Shown here one piece after another: positions 19,030-28,776 of a stretch of 46,801 nucleotides of DNA. The DNA lies in assembly GCA_003224055.1 (NCBI GenBank), contig QHYE01000002.1:1-46801 (forward strand), in the 5' to 3' direction. This DNA is from Acidobacteriota bacterium. GTDB taxonomy: Bacteria > Acidobacteriota > Terriglobia > Acidiferrales > UBA7541. The notes below the pieces were generated by a model that saw only the letters and a program-made list of their open reading frames with translations, searched no databases and was not told where the DNA came from. Within the stretch, counting starts at the first letter, position 1. Each line of letters begins with the position of its first letter. Made by a program: the position numbers and the translations under genes.

Positions 19030-20667
19030 TCACGGCCGCGCAGTTGACTTATCTCCCGCAAACGCCGCAAGTCCTTTTTGTGCGGCCAGCTTTGCCTGAT
19101 CGGGCCCACCTTCCACGGCCAACGCGGACTGATACTCCGCCTTGGCTACGTCCGGTTTTCCCTCGTCATCGAAAATTCGCGCCAAATAAATGTGCGACCA
19201 CGCCAGCACCATGGGGTCCGCGGTCGCGGCGTATTCCCCCGTCGTCAGCCGCCCGAACACCTGCTTGGCCCTCGCCGCGTCATGGTCCAGCAGCGCCACC
19301 AATCCCATCCCGTACCAGGCACGCGCCTGGTCCGGATACTTTGTCAATACTTTCTGAAAGGAACTCTCAGCCGCGCGCGGATTCTTTTCCGCGATGCGCC
19401 GTTCTCCCTCCGTCAGAGCCGCGATGACTTCGGCATCATTGGGCACCGTGGTTGGCGTAGTCTTCTTTCGCCGCGCCACCTCTTCGGCTGAAGGTTCATC
19501 CCCTGTCTTTGCCGGCTCGGCGGCCGCAAAATTCACGGTTGCCAGCCGCTTCGACTCCGCGCCCGTATCGATCGCTCTCACCAAGTCCGGAAAAAAGAGC
19601 TTCATGGACGGCGCGGAACTCTCGTACTTCGGCAGCGCGCCGAAGAGGGGCCTCGCCAGGACGTAACCGTCTTCGTCGTACCGGCTCAGCGCCGCCTCCT
19701 TTTCGCCCGGCGACATCCTCTTCAGTTTCAGCTCCACCGCCCGCACCAGGCATTCCGCAAAGTAAGACGCGTAATCGTCCTTCAGTTCCGGGGCGAGCCG
19801 TGGCGCCAGTGCCGCTTTTTCAAACAGGGGCCGCTTTACAGCGACCACGCGAGGATACGTGAGCGGCAGCCGGTCCAGCAGAAAGTGCAGGAAGGCGTGC
19901 CGCAACACATCCGTGGGAATCTCTTCTCCGCCGCTTAGCACCAGCGCGTAATGATTCCCGAAGTTCCGCACGTTGGTGATTCGTCCCACCAACGGCTCGA
20001 CAACGATTGTGAATGTGTCCGGATCTGTGGCATCCAGAATTTCCCGCACGTAAGCCGCCGAAACGAACACGATTTGCGAAACCGGATCATGCAGCCGCAC
20101 CACTTCGCGCTCGTAAATCGGTTGCACCTGCCTCCAGAGCTGGCCGATTTTCTGTTCCTGGTAATAGTTCGAGAGGATTTCGCCGAAGCCTTCCAGCGCC
20201 AGCACTTCCGGCGGTATTTCGTCTCGCCGAAGAACTGTTTGAAACTTGGGCGCGGGCCCGGTCACCAGGCCAAACCAGAGGTAGCGGGAGAGCGTCGCGC
20301 CGGCATCCTGCAGCTCATGCTGCTTATAGAATTCCCGCACGGCGTCCACCGCCGGCCCTTGCTGCTGACGCAACCTCTCCCGCATCTGCGCCCGAAACGC
20401 CGTCCAATGGTCCGCGCTGACATTGGATTCAAAGCCTGCCGCGACGAGCGCGCACATCGTCGCAAACATCGCTTCGCTGCCGTCCACCGTCACTGCGCTC
20501 GGAGGCGCTGCTCTATGGTGTGGACGCACCGCGGGCGAAGGCGCCGCAGGGGGAGGAGCTTGCGTCTGCACCTGCGCCGGGGCCGGCGCCTGCCCTGCCG
20601 CCGGCAATGTTATTGCCGCGCACAGAGCAGACTGAAGCATTCTTCGTATAGTTTTCGTCATTCTCAT
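19030..20667 (-). CDS. Exported protein with C-terminal TPR repeats and a degenerate peptidase-like motif
   Basis: The likely start is ATG 20667 or 20661, giving ~545 residues; a signal peptide ends near AAGQ. A proline/alanine-rich linker is followed by a globular region of ~300 residues, then TPR repeats (about 420-530: AESSFQKVLTKYPDQARAWY, ARAKQVFGRL). In the globular part the helix VLRHAFLHFLLD has the spacing of a zincin HExxH but with Ala for the catalytic Glu, and an acidic helix (FAECLVRAVELKL) follows. It may be an inactive gluzincin-like fold; this is an inference. It lies ~100 bp upstream of the next TPR gene on the same strand. Confidence 0.75.
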   Translation of the reverse strand: MRMTKTIRRMLQSALCAAITLPAAGQAPAPAQVQTQAPPPAAPSPAVRPHHRAAPPSAVTVDGSEAMFATMCALVAAGFESNVSADHWTAFRAQMRERLRQQQGPAVDAVREFYKQHELQDAGATLSRYLWFGLVTGPAPKFQTVLRRDEIPPEVLALEGFGEILSNYYQEQKIGQLWRQVQPIYEREVVRLHDPVSQIVFVSAAYVREILDATDPDTFTIVVEPLVGRITNVRNFGNHYALVLSGGEEIPTDVLRHAFLHFLLDRLPLTYPRVVAVKRPLFEKAALAPRLAPELKDDYASYFAECLVRAVELKLKRMSPGEKEAALSRYDEDGYVLARPLFGALPKYESSAPSMKLFFPDLVRAIDTGAESKRLATVNFAAAEPAKTGDEPSAEEVARRKKTTPTTVPNDAEVIAALTEGERRIAEKNPRAAESSFQKVLTKYPDQARAWYGMGLVALLDHDAARAKQVFGRLTTGEYAATADPMVLAWSHIYLARIFDDEGKPDVAKAEYQSALAVEGGPDQAKLAAQKGLAAFAGDKSTARP

Positions 20668-20935
20668 CGCCGCAGTTCTCACTCGGACCAAAGGCTCTCT
20701 CTCTCAGCTGGCAACGTTTCCCAGCAAGGGTGGGTATGCCTGCGAGACGAACCTCTCCTCTCGCAACGCCGCGGCATTCAGTCAATTTACCGTCGGCCCC
20801 CGTATCCGTCAAGGAATCGCTCCTATTTCTCTCTCCGCCTTCCGGTGCAACACTTGCCTCTTCTTCTGGCATCTGATAACAGTGAAGATGCGCCCAAACC
20901 CGGCAGGGTGGCTCCTTCGGATGCTTGCCGGCCCC

Positions 20936-22159
20936 ATGAAAAAAATCGCATTCCTTCCTGCATTGGCCATCGTCGCGGTGATTTTCCCAGCCCGACTTGC
21001 GGCCCAGCTCGTGCACGAACATCCCACGCCGCCGCAAGCATCCGCCAAACAGGATGCGCAGAATTCCTCAGCGCTTCCCGAGCCTTCCGGCAAGAAACGC
21101 CTCTCCCAGGAGATCCAGCTCACCGGCGAACACACATGGATGGACAGCGGCATCGACGTGCAGGCCGGTGAACACGTGCTCCTTGCCGCCACCGGCAAGC
21201 TCCGTTATGCCGACGCGAAGGAGGACAACGGTCCCGACGGCCTCGGACGCGGATTCAAGGATCTTCTCCGCGTGCTTCCTTTCAACGAAGCAGGCCGCGG
21301 CGCGCTCATCGGCCGCATCGGCGACCAGGACATTGCTCAAACGTTTTTGATCGGCGCGCGCCGCGACGTGCTCGCTCCCGTGTCCGGCCGCCTCTCTGTA
21401 GGCATCAATCAAACCAGCGACGACACCGGCGACGGTAACTACGCCGTCCGCATTGAAATCTATACTCCCCAGGACGGCTCCAGTCGCGTCGCCGTAAAGC
21501 AAGTTACTTCTCTTCCCGGCATTGACCCCCAACTCTTCGCGAAGATTCCCCGCCGCATCGGCGACAAAGATGGTAATCCCGGCGACATGGTCAATTTCCT
21601 CATCCTAGGCTCCGAAACTGCCATGCAGCGTGCCTTCACCACTGCTGGCTGGGTGAAAGTCGACGCCGACGTTAAAGACACCGTGCTCCACGGCGTCCTC
21701 GGCAGTCTTTCAAAGGAATCGTATCTGACTATGCCCATGAGCCAGCTCTACCTCTTCGGCCGTCCACAGGATTACGGCTGGGCGCACGCCGAGCCCATTA
21801 GCGTCGTTCGATCGCGCAACCATCTGCGCATCTGGAAGGCGCCCTTCCAGGTCAAAGGCGAAACGCTCTGGGTCGGTGCCGCCACGCACGATATCGGTTT
21901 CGAACTCGACCAGCGCAACGACGGTATCACCCACAAGATCGATCCCGACATCGACCTCGAGCGCGAATACCTCGAAAAAACGCTCTCGTCCACCGGACTC
22001 GTCGCCGAAGTCTCTCACATCCTCCCTGACAATCCCATGAAGGAAGCCAAGACCGCCACCGGCGGCGCGTTTCATTCGAACGGCCAGGTTCTTGTCCTCA
22101 AGCTCGCCGACTCCGGCAAAGACGGGAGCATCAGTACATCTGCCAGCGATAAAAACTAG
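20936..22159 (+). CDS. LssY C-terminal domain protein with an N-terminal lectin-like domain, exported
   Basis: From ATG 20936 the protein has 407 residues and a signal peptide (~1-24, cut near LAAQ). Residues ~60-180 form a beta-sandwich resembling the PA-IL/LecA-like domain (SGIDVQAGEHVLLAATGKL, GALIGRIG). Residues ~200-390 match the LssY C-terminal domain: GWVKVDADVKDTVLHG, then YLFGRPQDYGWAHAEP, LWVGAATHDIGFE and HKIDPDIDLEREYL. The LssY domain also occurs fused to PAP2 phosphatases; its function is not known. The combination suggests an envelope protein that binds sugars. An upstream in-frame ATG (20882) is less likely. Convergent with the fucosidase gene. Confidence 0.8.
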   Translation: MKKIAFLPALAIVAVIFPARLAAQLVHEHPTPPQASAKQDAQNSSALPEPSGKKRLSQEIQLTGEHTWMDSGIDVQAGEHVLLAATGKLRYADAKEDNGPDGLGRGFKDLLRVLPFNEAGRGALIGRIGDQDIAQTFLIGARRDVLAPVSGRLSVGINQTSDDTGDGNYAVRIEIYTPQDGSSRVAVKQVTSLPGIDPQLFAKIPRRIGDKDGNPGDMVNFLILGSETAMQRAFTTAGWVKVDADVKDTVLHGVLGSLSKESYLTMPMSQLYLFGRPQDYGWAHAEPISVVRSRNHLRIWKAPFQVKGETLWVGAATHDIGFELDQRNDGITHKIDPDIDLEREYLEKTLSSTGLVAEVSHILPDNPMKEAKTATGGAFHSNGQVLVLKLADSGKDGSISTSASDKN

Positions 22160-22177
22160 CGCCTCGGTTCTTGCGCG

Positions 22178-23515
22178 TTATTTCTCCGCTTCCAGTTCGA
22201 GCGCAATCACTCGATCCACTTCGTCTGGCCGCGGCTCCGGCACTTTCAGCACAAGTCCTCCCTGGACGGCGCTGAACTCCACGCTACTTCCATCACGCAG
22301 CAGCCGCGCGGAACGTACCGGCCGCGGCAGGCTCGGCAGCGCCAACACCGGCCCATTCCAATCGAGCACGTGCACGTAGACCGTTGAGCCGCGTTGCGTG
22401 GTCACGCCCCACGGCCCTGCCGCCACTGGCCCGCCCCGCGTTCCATAGACCGATTCCCCATACTGCTTCATCCACTTCCCCATTTCCGTCAGGCGCTGCA
22501 CAAATTCCGGCTGGATTTCGCCGCTCGGCATCGGCCCCACATTCAGGAGAAAATTCGCATTCATCCCCGCGGCTCGCACCAGATAGCGGATCAGATTCCC
22601 CGTGCTCTTGTAATGGTCATCCGTGATCCGGAATCCCCACGAATCATTCATGGTCTCCGAGGTTTCCAGCGGCAGAGCACTCACCGATTGTTCCGGGTTG
22701 AAGCCCGTGGTGTGCCCGCCCGGCAAGTCCTTTTCGAACATCTGAAAATCTTCGCCGGGAAACGGATTCTTGTGGTGGTTGCTGCCGACCAGCGCCTGCG
22801 GCTGCAGTTGGTGAAGCAATGCGTACGTCCGCGCGAGATGCCAGTCGGCGCCAGGCTTGTCCCACATTCCGTCAAACCACACGCCGCCGATCTCACCGTA
22901 ATTGGTCAGCAACTCGCGCAACTGTCCGTCCATGAAATTCAAGTACGCATCCCAGTTGCCGGCCTCCGGCCGGCCCGTCTTGTGCCCGGTGCGCCCACGT
23001 GGAAAATAATCAGGCGAGTGCCAATCGAGCTGCGAGTGGTAGAGAAACAGCTTGATGCCTTGCTTGTGGCATTCCGCAGCAAGCATTCCAATTACATCTT
23101 TGCCGTACGGCGTCCGTGCCACCACGTTCCAATCCGACAGGCGCGAATCGAACATCGCGAATCCATCGTGATGTTTCGAAGTGATGGTGATGTATCTCAT
23201 TCCCGCGGCCTTGGCCAGCGCCACCCACGCCGCCGGGTCAAACTTGATGGGATTGAAGAAGCCGGGCAGCTTTGCATAGTCCGCCCCGTTCACGGGACGC
23301 GTCTCCATCACCCATTCCCCGTCTCCTAGCACGCTGTACACCCCCCAGTGAATGAACATTCCAAATTTCGCATCCTGGAACCAGCTGCGCGCCTTCAGGT
23401 TGGCGGGAGCAGGACTGTAGTTCTCCTGCGCCCTCGTCCCCAACACTCCCGCAATGGCCGCGGAGCAAAGAACCATCGCAAGAGTGAAAGCCCGCATCCG
23501 GATGGCATTCTTCAT
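22178..23515 (-). CDS. Alpha-L-fucosidase, glycoside hydrolase family 29, exported
   Basis: This enzyme removes terminal alpha-L-fucose from glycans. From ATG 23515 it has 445 residues with a signal peptide (1-~29). The GH29 signature is visible: KFGMFIHWGVYS, TSKHHDGFAMF, and the nucleophile Asp215 in GGVWFDGMWD. A C-terminal beta domain follows. The acid/base residue is not obvious by eye, which is usual for GH29. It stands alone, divergent from the GAF gene and convergent with the LssY-type gene. An upstream in-frame ATG (23539) gives an eight-residue extension. Confidence 0.92.
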   Translation of the reverse strand: MKNAIRMRAFTLAMVLCSAAIAGVLGTRAQENYSPAPANLKARSWFQDAKFGMFIHWGVYSVLGDGEWVMETRPVNGADYAKLPGFFNPIKFDPAAWVALAKAAGMRYITITSKHHDGFAMFDSRLSDWNVVARTPYGKDVIGMLAAECHKQGIKLFLYHSQLDWHSPDYFPRGRTGHKTGRPEAGNWDAYLNFMDGQLRELLTNYGEIGGVWFDGMWDKPGADWHLARTYALLHQLQPQALVGSNHHKNPFPGEDFQMFEKDLPGGHTTGFNPEQSVSALPLETSETMNDSWGFRITDDHYKSTGNLIRYLVRAAGMNANFLLNVGPMPSGEIQPEFVQRLTEMGKWMKQYGESVYGTRGGPVAAGPWGVTTQRGSTVYVHVLDWNGPVLALPSLPRPVRSARLLRDGSSVEFSAVQGGLVLKVPEPRPDEVDRVIALELEAEK

Positions 23516-23771
23516 TTCAACCTCCTTGATAATCGTCAATACCCGCTGAACCGATCAGGTGGATTTTAGCGAATACAAGCATGAAGTCGAGCGATATCGC
23601 ATTAGAAACCCGCGCTTCCCGCAGGCATTCTCTTGGGAATGTGCGGTTCATGGGGGCGCCCTCCCTTCCCCAGTGGGCCGCGTATCCCACCGCGCCATCT
23701 TCCCGGATTTGGAGTATGATTCCGCTCCGGCCAGGATGCGCCCCGGACCGCGCTTCCCTAGGAGGTGGCTC

Positions 23772-24371
23772 ATGGTCACCGTTAAGCCAGCTAACGAAGA
23801 AGCCCGCGTCGTTGCCCTCGAGAAGTACGCCATCCTCGACACCGACCCGGAGCAATCGTTCGACGACTTCACTCTGCTCGCTTCTTACATTTGCAAGACG
23901 CCGATTGCCCTCATCTCGCTTGTCGACGAGGACCGTCAATGGTTCAAGTCCCGCGTGGGCATGGACGCTCGAGAGACTTCGCGGGACATCGCTTTCTGTT
24001 CCACTGCCATTTTGCAACCCGACGTCTTCGTCGTCCCCGACGCCCTCGCCGACGAACGCTTTCGCGACAATCCTCTCGTCACTTCCGACCCGCACATCCG
24101 GTTTTACGCCGGCGCCCCCCTGATCAACGAAGACGGTTACGCCCTCGGCACACTTTGCGTCGTCGATCGCGCACCCCGCGAATTGGTGCCCGATCAGAAA
24201 GACGCGCTGAAAACCTTGAGCCGCCTGGTTCTCTGCCAGCTCGAATTCCGGAGAAACTTGATCCTTCTGAAGGAAGCTCTCACGGACCGCACCAAGGAGG
24301 AACACGAGCGCCAGCGCGAGCTCGTCCACGTCCAGGAAACCCTGATGCGCGTGATGGGAATTCGCCACTGA
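23772..24371 (+). CDS. GAF-domain sensor protein
   Basis: The protein has 199 residues and starts at ATG 23772 with a strong AGGAGG seven bases upstream; the frame is open further upstream but without a comparable start. Residues ~15-165 form one GAF domain of the type often found beside histidine kinases ([44 protein letters not shown]). A C-terminal helical stretch (about 165-199) is rich in Glu and Arg and may form a coiled coil. There is no kinase or effector domain. It may bind a small ligand and signal by contact; the ligand is unknown. Confidence 0.85.
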   Translation: MVTVKPANEEARVVALEKYAILDTDPEQSFDDFTLLASYICKTPIALISLVDEDRQWFKSRVGMDARETSRDIAFCSTAILQPDVFVVPDALADERFRDNPLVTSDPHIRFYAGAPLINEDGYALGTLCVVDRAPRELVPDQKDALKTLSRLVLCQLEFRRNLILLKEALTDRTKEEHERQRELVHVQETLMRVMGIRH

Positions 24372-24476
24372 GGACTTACCCCCCTGCGTTGACTTGCTTT
24401 TCCCCGCGTCCTAAGATGCGGCTGTCCTGATGCACCGCGATTCCCGTGCTGATCCGCCCTTAGCGACGGAGGATTT

Positions 24477-24797
24477 GTGAGCGATTGGAAATTTGCTCAA
24501 AAAGAAGTCTCCGAAGAGCTGGCGTTGCTGCATCATTTCTCGATTAAGAAAAATCAGAAGGATGGCGACATCGATTTCCTGGTGACCGTAAAAGAATTCG
24601 CCGCGCCTCCCAAGGGCCAGTACGCGCGTTTCTTCGCTCAGGCGGACAAATTCGTCAATCAAGGGACGGCCCCGATCCTGCCAACCGGGTGGGGAAACTC
24701 GCTACTCGACGCGCTCTGCGCCTGCGTTCGAATGATTCGTCAATTTCCGTATGAAGGCGAAACGACGCCCGCAGCTAAAAGCGCGCCCGGGGCTTGA
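24477..24797 (+). CDS. Small protein of unknown function
   Basis: This 106-residue soluble protein starts at GTG 24477 with GGAGG five bases upstream. It has no signal peptide or membrane segment. The sequence is mixed charged and hydrophobic (WKFAQKEVSEELALLHHF, LLDALCACVRMIRQFPYEG). I do not recognise a family. It lies between the GAF and STAS genes on the same strand, with gaps of 105 and 80 bases, and may belong to the same small signalling cluster. Confidence 0.65.
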   Translation: MSDWKFAQKEVSEELALLHHFSIKKNQKDGDIDFLVTVKEFAAPPKGQYARFFAQADKFVNQGTAPILPTGWGNSLLDALCACVRMIRQFPYEGETTPAAKSAPGA

Positions 24798-24877
24798 CGG
24801 ATTTCCCCGGCGATGAAGCATCAGTGAAAAGTCGCGGCCTTCTGCTTTAGAATCTTGCAGACGAACGGAAGGTTCCT

Positions 24878-25219
24878 TTGCTGATCAACAAGAAAGAGCT
24901 GAAGCCCGGCATCATCGTTCTCGAGTTGAGCGGTCCGCTCCAGATGGGTGTGGAATGCAAACAACTGGAACTCGCCTTCGATCAATTGCTTAGCGATAAT
25001 CACCGGCATGTCATCGTTGATCTTTCGAATGTTACCAAACTCGATAGCGGCGGCCTCGGAAAACTTGTCAATTGTTTTTCCCGTTTGAAAACTGCGGGCG
25101 GCTTGCTTCGCCTCGCCGGCACTACCGGCATGATTGATGGCGTTCTCAAATTGGCCCACGCCGATCAATTCTTGAAAGCGTATCCGACGGCCCTCGAAGC
25201 CGCCGAGAGTTTCTACTGA
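24878..25219 (+). CDS. STAS-domain protein (anti-sigma factor antagonist-like)
   Basis: This 113-residue protein is a single STAS domain. The switch segment VDLSNVTKLDSGGLGKLV contains Ser57, the position phosphorylated by anti-sigma kinases in SpoIIAA/RsbV-like proteins. The start is TTG 24878 with GGAAGG upstream. It could control a sigma factor through an RsbW-like kinase, but no kinase or PP2C phosphatase is in the window. The next gene (PQQ dehydrogenase) starts 13 bases after its stop, so both may be cotranscribed. Confidence 0.85.
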   Translation: MLINKKELKPGIIVLELSGPLQMGVECKQLELAFDQLLSDNHRHVIVDLSNVTKLDSGGLGKLVNCFSRLKTAGGLLRLAGTTGMIDGVLKLAHADQFLKAYPTALEAAESFY

Positions 25220-25231
25220 ACAATCAACGCC

Positions 25232-27397
25232 ATGAAAAAAGTCGCTATTTACGCGTCGCTTCTCGTGGCGGTAGTCGCGGTCGTAATTGTAGGATTGCTC
25301 GCGCACGAGCCGGCAATTCCCCCAGGCTTCGGCGCATCCGGCTCGGAGCAACAGGACTGGTTCGCGTACGGCGGCGCACCCGAAAACAATCATTACTCAG
25401 CGCTTGCGCAGATCAACAGAAGCAACGTTAAGCGCCTCGCTGTCGCGTGGAGTTTCGACACCCAGGAGGATGGTGTCCTCCAGGCGAGCCCGATCATCGT
25501 CGCGGGCGTACTCTTCGGACTCACTCCCACCCAGAAAGTTTTCGCTTTGGATGCCGCGAGTGGCAAGCTCTTGTGGAAATTCGACTCGGGGATACGAGGA
25601 ACACAGCCCAATCGCGGGCTCGCGTACTGGGCCGATGGCAAGGACAAACGAATTCTCGTGGGTGTGATGAATTTTCTTTATGCCTTGGATGCGGCCACGG
25701 GCAAACCAATCCCAGGTTTCGGAACTAAGGGGCGAATCGACCTCCGGGAGAATCTGGGCCGAGGCCCTGCCACTTCCCAGTCTGTCGTTCTGAGCAGCCC
25801 GGGCATCGTTTACAAGGAATTGGTGATCGTTGGCGGACGAAACCCGGAGACTCTTCCCGCCCCTCCTGGTGATATTCGCGCCTACGACGTTCGGACCGGC
25901 AAGTTGCGCTGGTCGTTTCACACCATCCCGCACCCGGGTGAATTTGGCTATGACACCTGGCCCCGCGATGCGTGGAAGACCAGCGGCGCTGCGAACAATT
26001 GGGCCGGAATGTCGCTCGATCCTCAGCGCGGAATTGTCTATGTACCCACGGGCTCGGCGGCATTTGATTTCTATGGCGCCGATCGCATCGGTGACGATCT
26101 TTTCGCAAATTGCCTGATTGCCTTGAATGCGGAGACGGGCCAGCGCATCTGGCATTTTCAGGGGGTCCACCACGACATCTGGGACCGGGATTTCCCTTCT
26201 TCTCCGGCGCTTCTCACCGTGAAGCGCGACGGGAAACAAATCGATGCGATAGCCCAAACCACAAAGCAAGGATTCGTTTATTTGTTTGATCGCGCCAACG
26301 GAAAACCGCTTTTCCCGATCGAGTCTCGCAAGTACCCTCCGAGCACCGTGCCCGGCGAAATGGCCGCTTCCGAGCAGCCTCTTCCGGCCCGGCCCGCCCC
26401 CTTTGCGCGCCAGTTTCTCAACGAGGATCTTCTGACTACCCGCACTCCCGCAGTGCATCGGTGGGCGCTGGAAAAGTTCAAGAAATTCCGCAGTGATGGG
26501 CAGTTCGTTCCCTTCGGCATCGGGATCGATACGGTAGTATTTCCTGGGTTCGACGGTGGCGCCGAATGGGGCGGCCCCGCCGTGGATCCGGACACCGGAA
26601 TCATCTACATCAATTCGAATGAGATGGCTTGGACCGGTGCTCTCGCGCCAAACACTGGCGAAAACAGCGCGCGAGCCATCTACCTGAGCCAGTGCAGCGT
26701 CTGCCACGGAGAAAAAATGGCGGGTTCGCCTCCCGCGATGCCTTCGTTGATCGGAGTGAGCGACCGGCTGGCTCCGGCACAAATTACAATGACCATCAAA
26801 AACGGAAAGGGCAGAATGCCGGGCTTTCCAAATCTGACGGAAGATCAAGTCTCTGCTCTGGTCGACTACTTGACGAGCGGCGAGAGTAAGGAGCTCGCAA
26901 GCTCCGAACCACCGCCACTGGCCATGAAATATCGCTTCACCGGATATCACAAATTCCTGGACCCGGAAGGATATCCCGCCGTTGCTCCTCCTTGGGGCAC
27001 TCTGAACGCTATCAATCTGAACACCGGCGAATATATCTGGAAGATTCCGCTCGGCGAATACCCGGAGCTTGCGGCAAAAGGCCAAAAGGACACCGGCACG
27101 GAAAATTACGGCGGTCCCATTGTTAGCGCAGGCGGACTGCTGTTCATCGGAGCAACCAACTTCGACAAGAAGTTCCGCGCCTTCGATAAATCCACCGGTG
27201 AGCTGCTTTGGGAAACAGCGCTTCCCTTCTCCGCCAACACGACTCCCGCTACCTACGAAGTGAACGGTCGCCAGTTCGTCGTCATCGCCGCGGGCGGAGG
27301 CAAAGATCCCAAGTCGCCGTCCGGCGGCATCTATGTCGCCTTTGCACTGCCTCAGGAATCACCAGCCCCGAGTGCTAGCTCAGAACCGAGGCAATAG
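25232..27397 (+). CDS. PQQ-dependent dehydrogenase with an inserted cytochrome c domain
   Basis: The 721 residues begin with a membrane or signal helix (~5-24). A quinoprotein beta-propeller (WFAYGGAPENNHYSALAQI and repeated DAxTGKLLW strand motifs) fills residues ~40-470 and ~560-700. A cytochrome c domain is inserted at ~478-545: haem motif CSVCH (488-492) and a likely Met ligand in RMPGF (about 529). The enzyme should oxidise an alcohol or sugar in the periplasm with PQQ and pass electrons to the haem and then to the respiratory chain. Substrate unknown. PQQ biosynthesis genes are not in the window. The internal rather than terminal cytochrome is notable. Confidence 0.88.
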   Translation: MKKVAIYASLLVAVVAVVIVGLLAHEPAIPPGFGASGSEQQDWFAYGGAPENNHYSALAQINRSNVKRLAVAWSFDTQEDGVLQASPIIVAGVLFGLTPTQKVFALDAASGKLLWKFDSGIRGTQPNRGLAYWADGKDKRILVGVMNFLYALDAATGKPIPGFGTKGRIDLRENLGRGPATSQSVVLSSPGIVYKELVIVGGRNPETLPAPPGDIRAYDVRTGKLRWSFHTIPHPGEFGYDTWPRDAWKTSGAANNWAGMSLDPQRGIVYVPTGSAAFDFYGADRIGDDLFANCLIALNAETGQRIWHFQGVHHDIWDRDFPSSPALLTVKRDGKQIDAIAQTTKQGFVYLFDRANGKPLFPIESRKYPPSTVPGEMAASEQPLPARPAPFARQFLNEDLLTTRTPAVHRWALEKFKKFRSDGQFVPFGIGIDTVVFPGFDGGAEWGGPAVDPDTGIIYINSNEMAWTGALAPNTGENSARAIYLSQCSVCHGEKMAGSPPAMPSLIGVSDRLAPAQITMTIKNGKGRMPGFPNLTEDQVSALVDYLTSGESKELASSEPPPLAMKYRFTGYHKFLDPEGYPAVAPPWGTLNAINLNTGEYIWKIPLGEYPELAAKGQKDTGTENYGGPIVSAGGLLFIGATNFDKKFRAFDKSTGELLWETALPFSANTTPATYEVNGRQFVVIAAGGGKDPKSPSGGIYVAFALPQESPAPSASSEPRQ

Positions 27398-27408
27398 TTT
27401 TAGGAATC

Positions 27409-27428
27409 GGTAAGAGGCTTACTTTTTT
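27409..27428 (+). terminator. Candidate terminator of the PQQ dehydrogenase gene
   Basis: Just after the dehydrogenase stop the sequence GTAAG-AGG-CTTAC forms a 5-bp stem followed by seven T. The stem is short, so the call is moderate. The T-run lies inside the end of the NlpC gene on the other strand, where it encodes the terminal lysines. Confidence 0.4.
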
Positions 27429-28573
27429 TCCAGAAGTCCACTTAGCAGATTGGCGAGCTGTGACTCCTGCCTGAGAACCGTCTCTTGATGTGCCGCAGCG
27501 CCGTCGCTTTCTGTCAGCCGTGCAAGTTGCGCCGCCAGGTTGCGAATGGCTGCATCCTGCGGTACGTACGTACGGTCCGTTGGTAGAACGGCCTCCCATC
27601 CTGATTTTGTGCGGCGAAGTTCCCAGCGAACTCTTTCATTGCGCCGCTTCGAATCCACCGCGCCGCCCGCAAGGAGGACGCGGGTTGCAACTTTCAGGTG
27701 CGCCCAGCCGTGGTCGCGTTTGATTTCTACTTTCTCCACTTCGAATCGCTCAAAAATCACCAGCGGAAGTTGCAGCCTCGTGGGGTCATCGCTGCGCAGG
27801 ATCCTTCCAGCCCCGTTACTCAATTCCGAGATGCCATCGGCAATTTCGTCGCGCGTCGGCTGTTTGTTTCCCGTGGCAATGATGATGCTCGATGGAATTT
27901 CAGCGGTCGCGTCTGGAACATCCGGAGTCTCAGGAATCTGAGGGCCATAGTTATTTGCTGTCCTTTCGGACATCTCTACCGGAGATGACTCTTCGAGGAC
28001 CGCCGCTCCGCGGCGTTGATTCGTCGTATTTGAGTTGCGTTGCGTCGGCAAAGTTTTCCTTGCGTTCAAAATGCCGGCAGCCACAACCTTGTAACGGTAG
28101 AATCGCGGTCTTCCTCGCGATTTCCAGTACGGTCCGTCGTAATACTGCGTCTCGAGTCCCGTGCTGACCAGACTGTAAAAACTGTGCTTCACGGGATTCA
28201 CGACGATTCCAACGTGCCCCGGCCAGGCGATCAAATCTCCCGCTCGCGGCATTTTCACGCGCGCAAAATTCTCGTTCCCCGTGTAAATTTCGAACGAGCT
28301 CGCATACGGATATTCGAAGCCGGCGTCGACGTAAAACTCGTGGACGACATGAGAACAGTCTTGCGCCCCGCTTGCGACCTGCTCCTGCTCCAAAGCTCCG
28401 GAGACGATTTCCCGCCCCTCTGCCGCCGTCATTAAACGGAAATTCCTTCCCGATTGGCTCGCGGCTGCCGTTGATTGCGCGTTGGCGCCCTGGACTTCCG
28501 CAAAGCCAAGCCAAATCAGGCAGAGAACGAGCGAAAGCCCAAGCGTCCATCTCGAACGAGATTTCGTTTCCAT
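27419..28573 (-). CDS. Exported NlpC/P60-type peptidoglycan hydrolase
   Basis: From ATG 28573 the protein has 384 residues and a signal peptide (1-~32). The NlpC/P60-like cysteine peptidase domain covers ~45-165: Cys73 in GAQDCSH, His120 in WPGHVGIVV, and a third polar residue, probably His130. Such enzymes cut peptide bonds in the cell-wall stem peptides. Residues ~165-384 form a second region without a recognised fold (RDHGWAHLKVATRVLL, RNERVRWELRRTKSGWEAV). The gene is convergent with the PQQ dehydrogenase. Confidence 0.78.
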   Translation of the reverse strand: METKSRSRWTLGLSLVLCLIWLGFAEVQGANAQSTAAASQSGRNFRLMTAAEGREIVSGALEQEQVASGAQDCSHVVHEFYVDAGFEYPYASSFEIYTGNENFARVKMPRAGDLIAWPGHVGIVVNPVKHSFYSLVSTGLETQYYDGPYWKSRGRPRFYRYKVVAAGILNARKTLPTQRNSNTTNQRRGAAVLEESSPVEMSERTANNYGPQIPETPDVPDATAEIPSSIIIATGNKQPTRDEIADGISELSNGAGRILRSDDPTRLQLPLVIFERFEVEKVEIKRDHGWAHLKVATRVLLAGGAVDSKRRNERVRWELRRTKSGWEAVLPTDRTYVPQDAAIRNLAAQLARLTESDGAAAHQETVLRQESQLANLLSGLLEKK

Positions 28574-28776
28574 TCCCCGTATCACCTGGTTACCTCCCGT
28601 GCTGCGGGCAGAAGCTGCCCCTCTATCTAGGATGCACTTGGGGCTACACGCAGCAATGGAACTTGCCCTGAACGTACTTGGCCGATTGGCCAGTCACTGG
28701 TGGTCTGGGAAAGCTGCTCGATTTTTCAGGCAGGAATTCAGAGCGGACTTGGCGGCCCCGGAATATTTCTTGGAGT

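Noticed and set aside
20513-21198. Minus frames (174 and 129 codons) between the TPR and LssY genes
   Set aside because: They overlap the signal peptides of the two real genes and have no own signals.
25397-27085. Long minus-strand frame (562 codons) opposite the PQQ dehydrogenase
   Set aside because: Antisense shadow: the plus frame has clear PQQ and CxxCH motifs; the minus frame is Arg/His-rich without a family.
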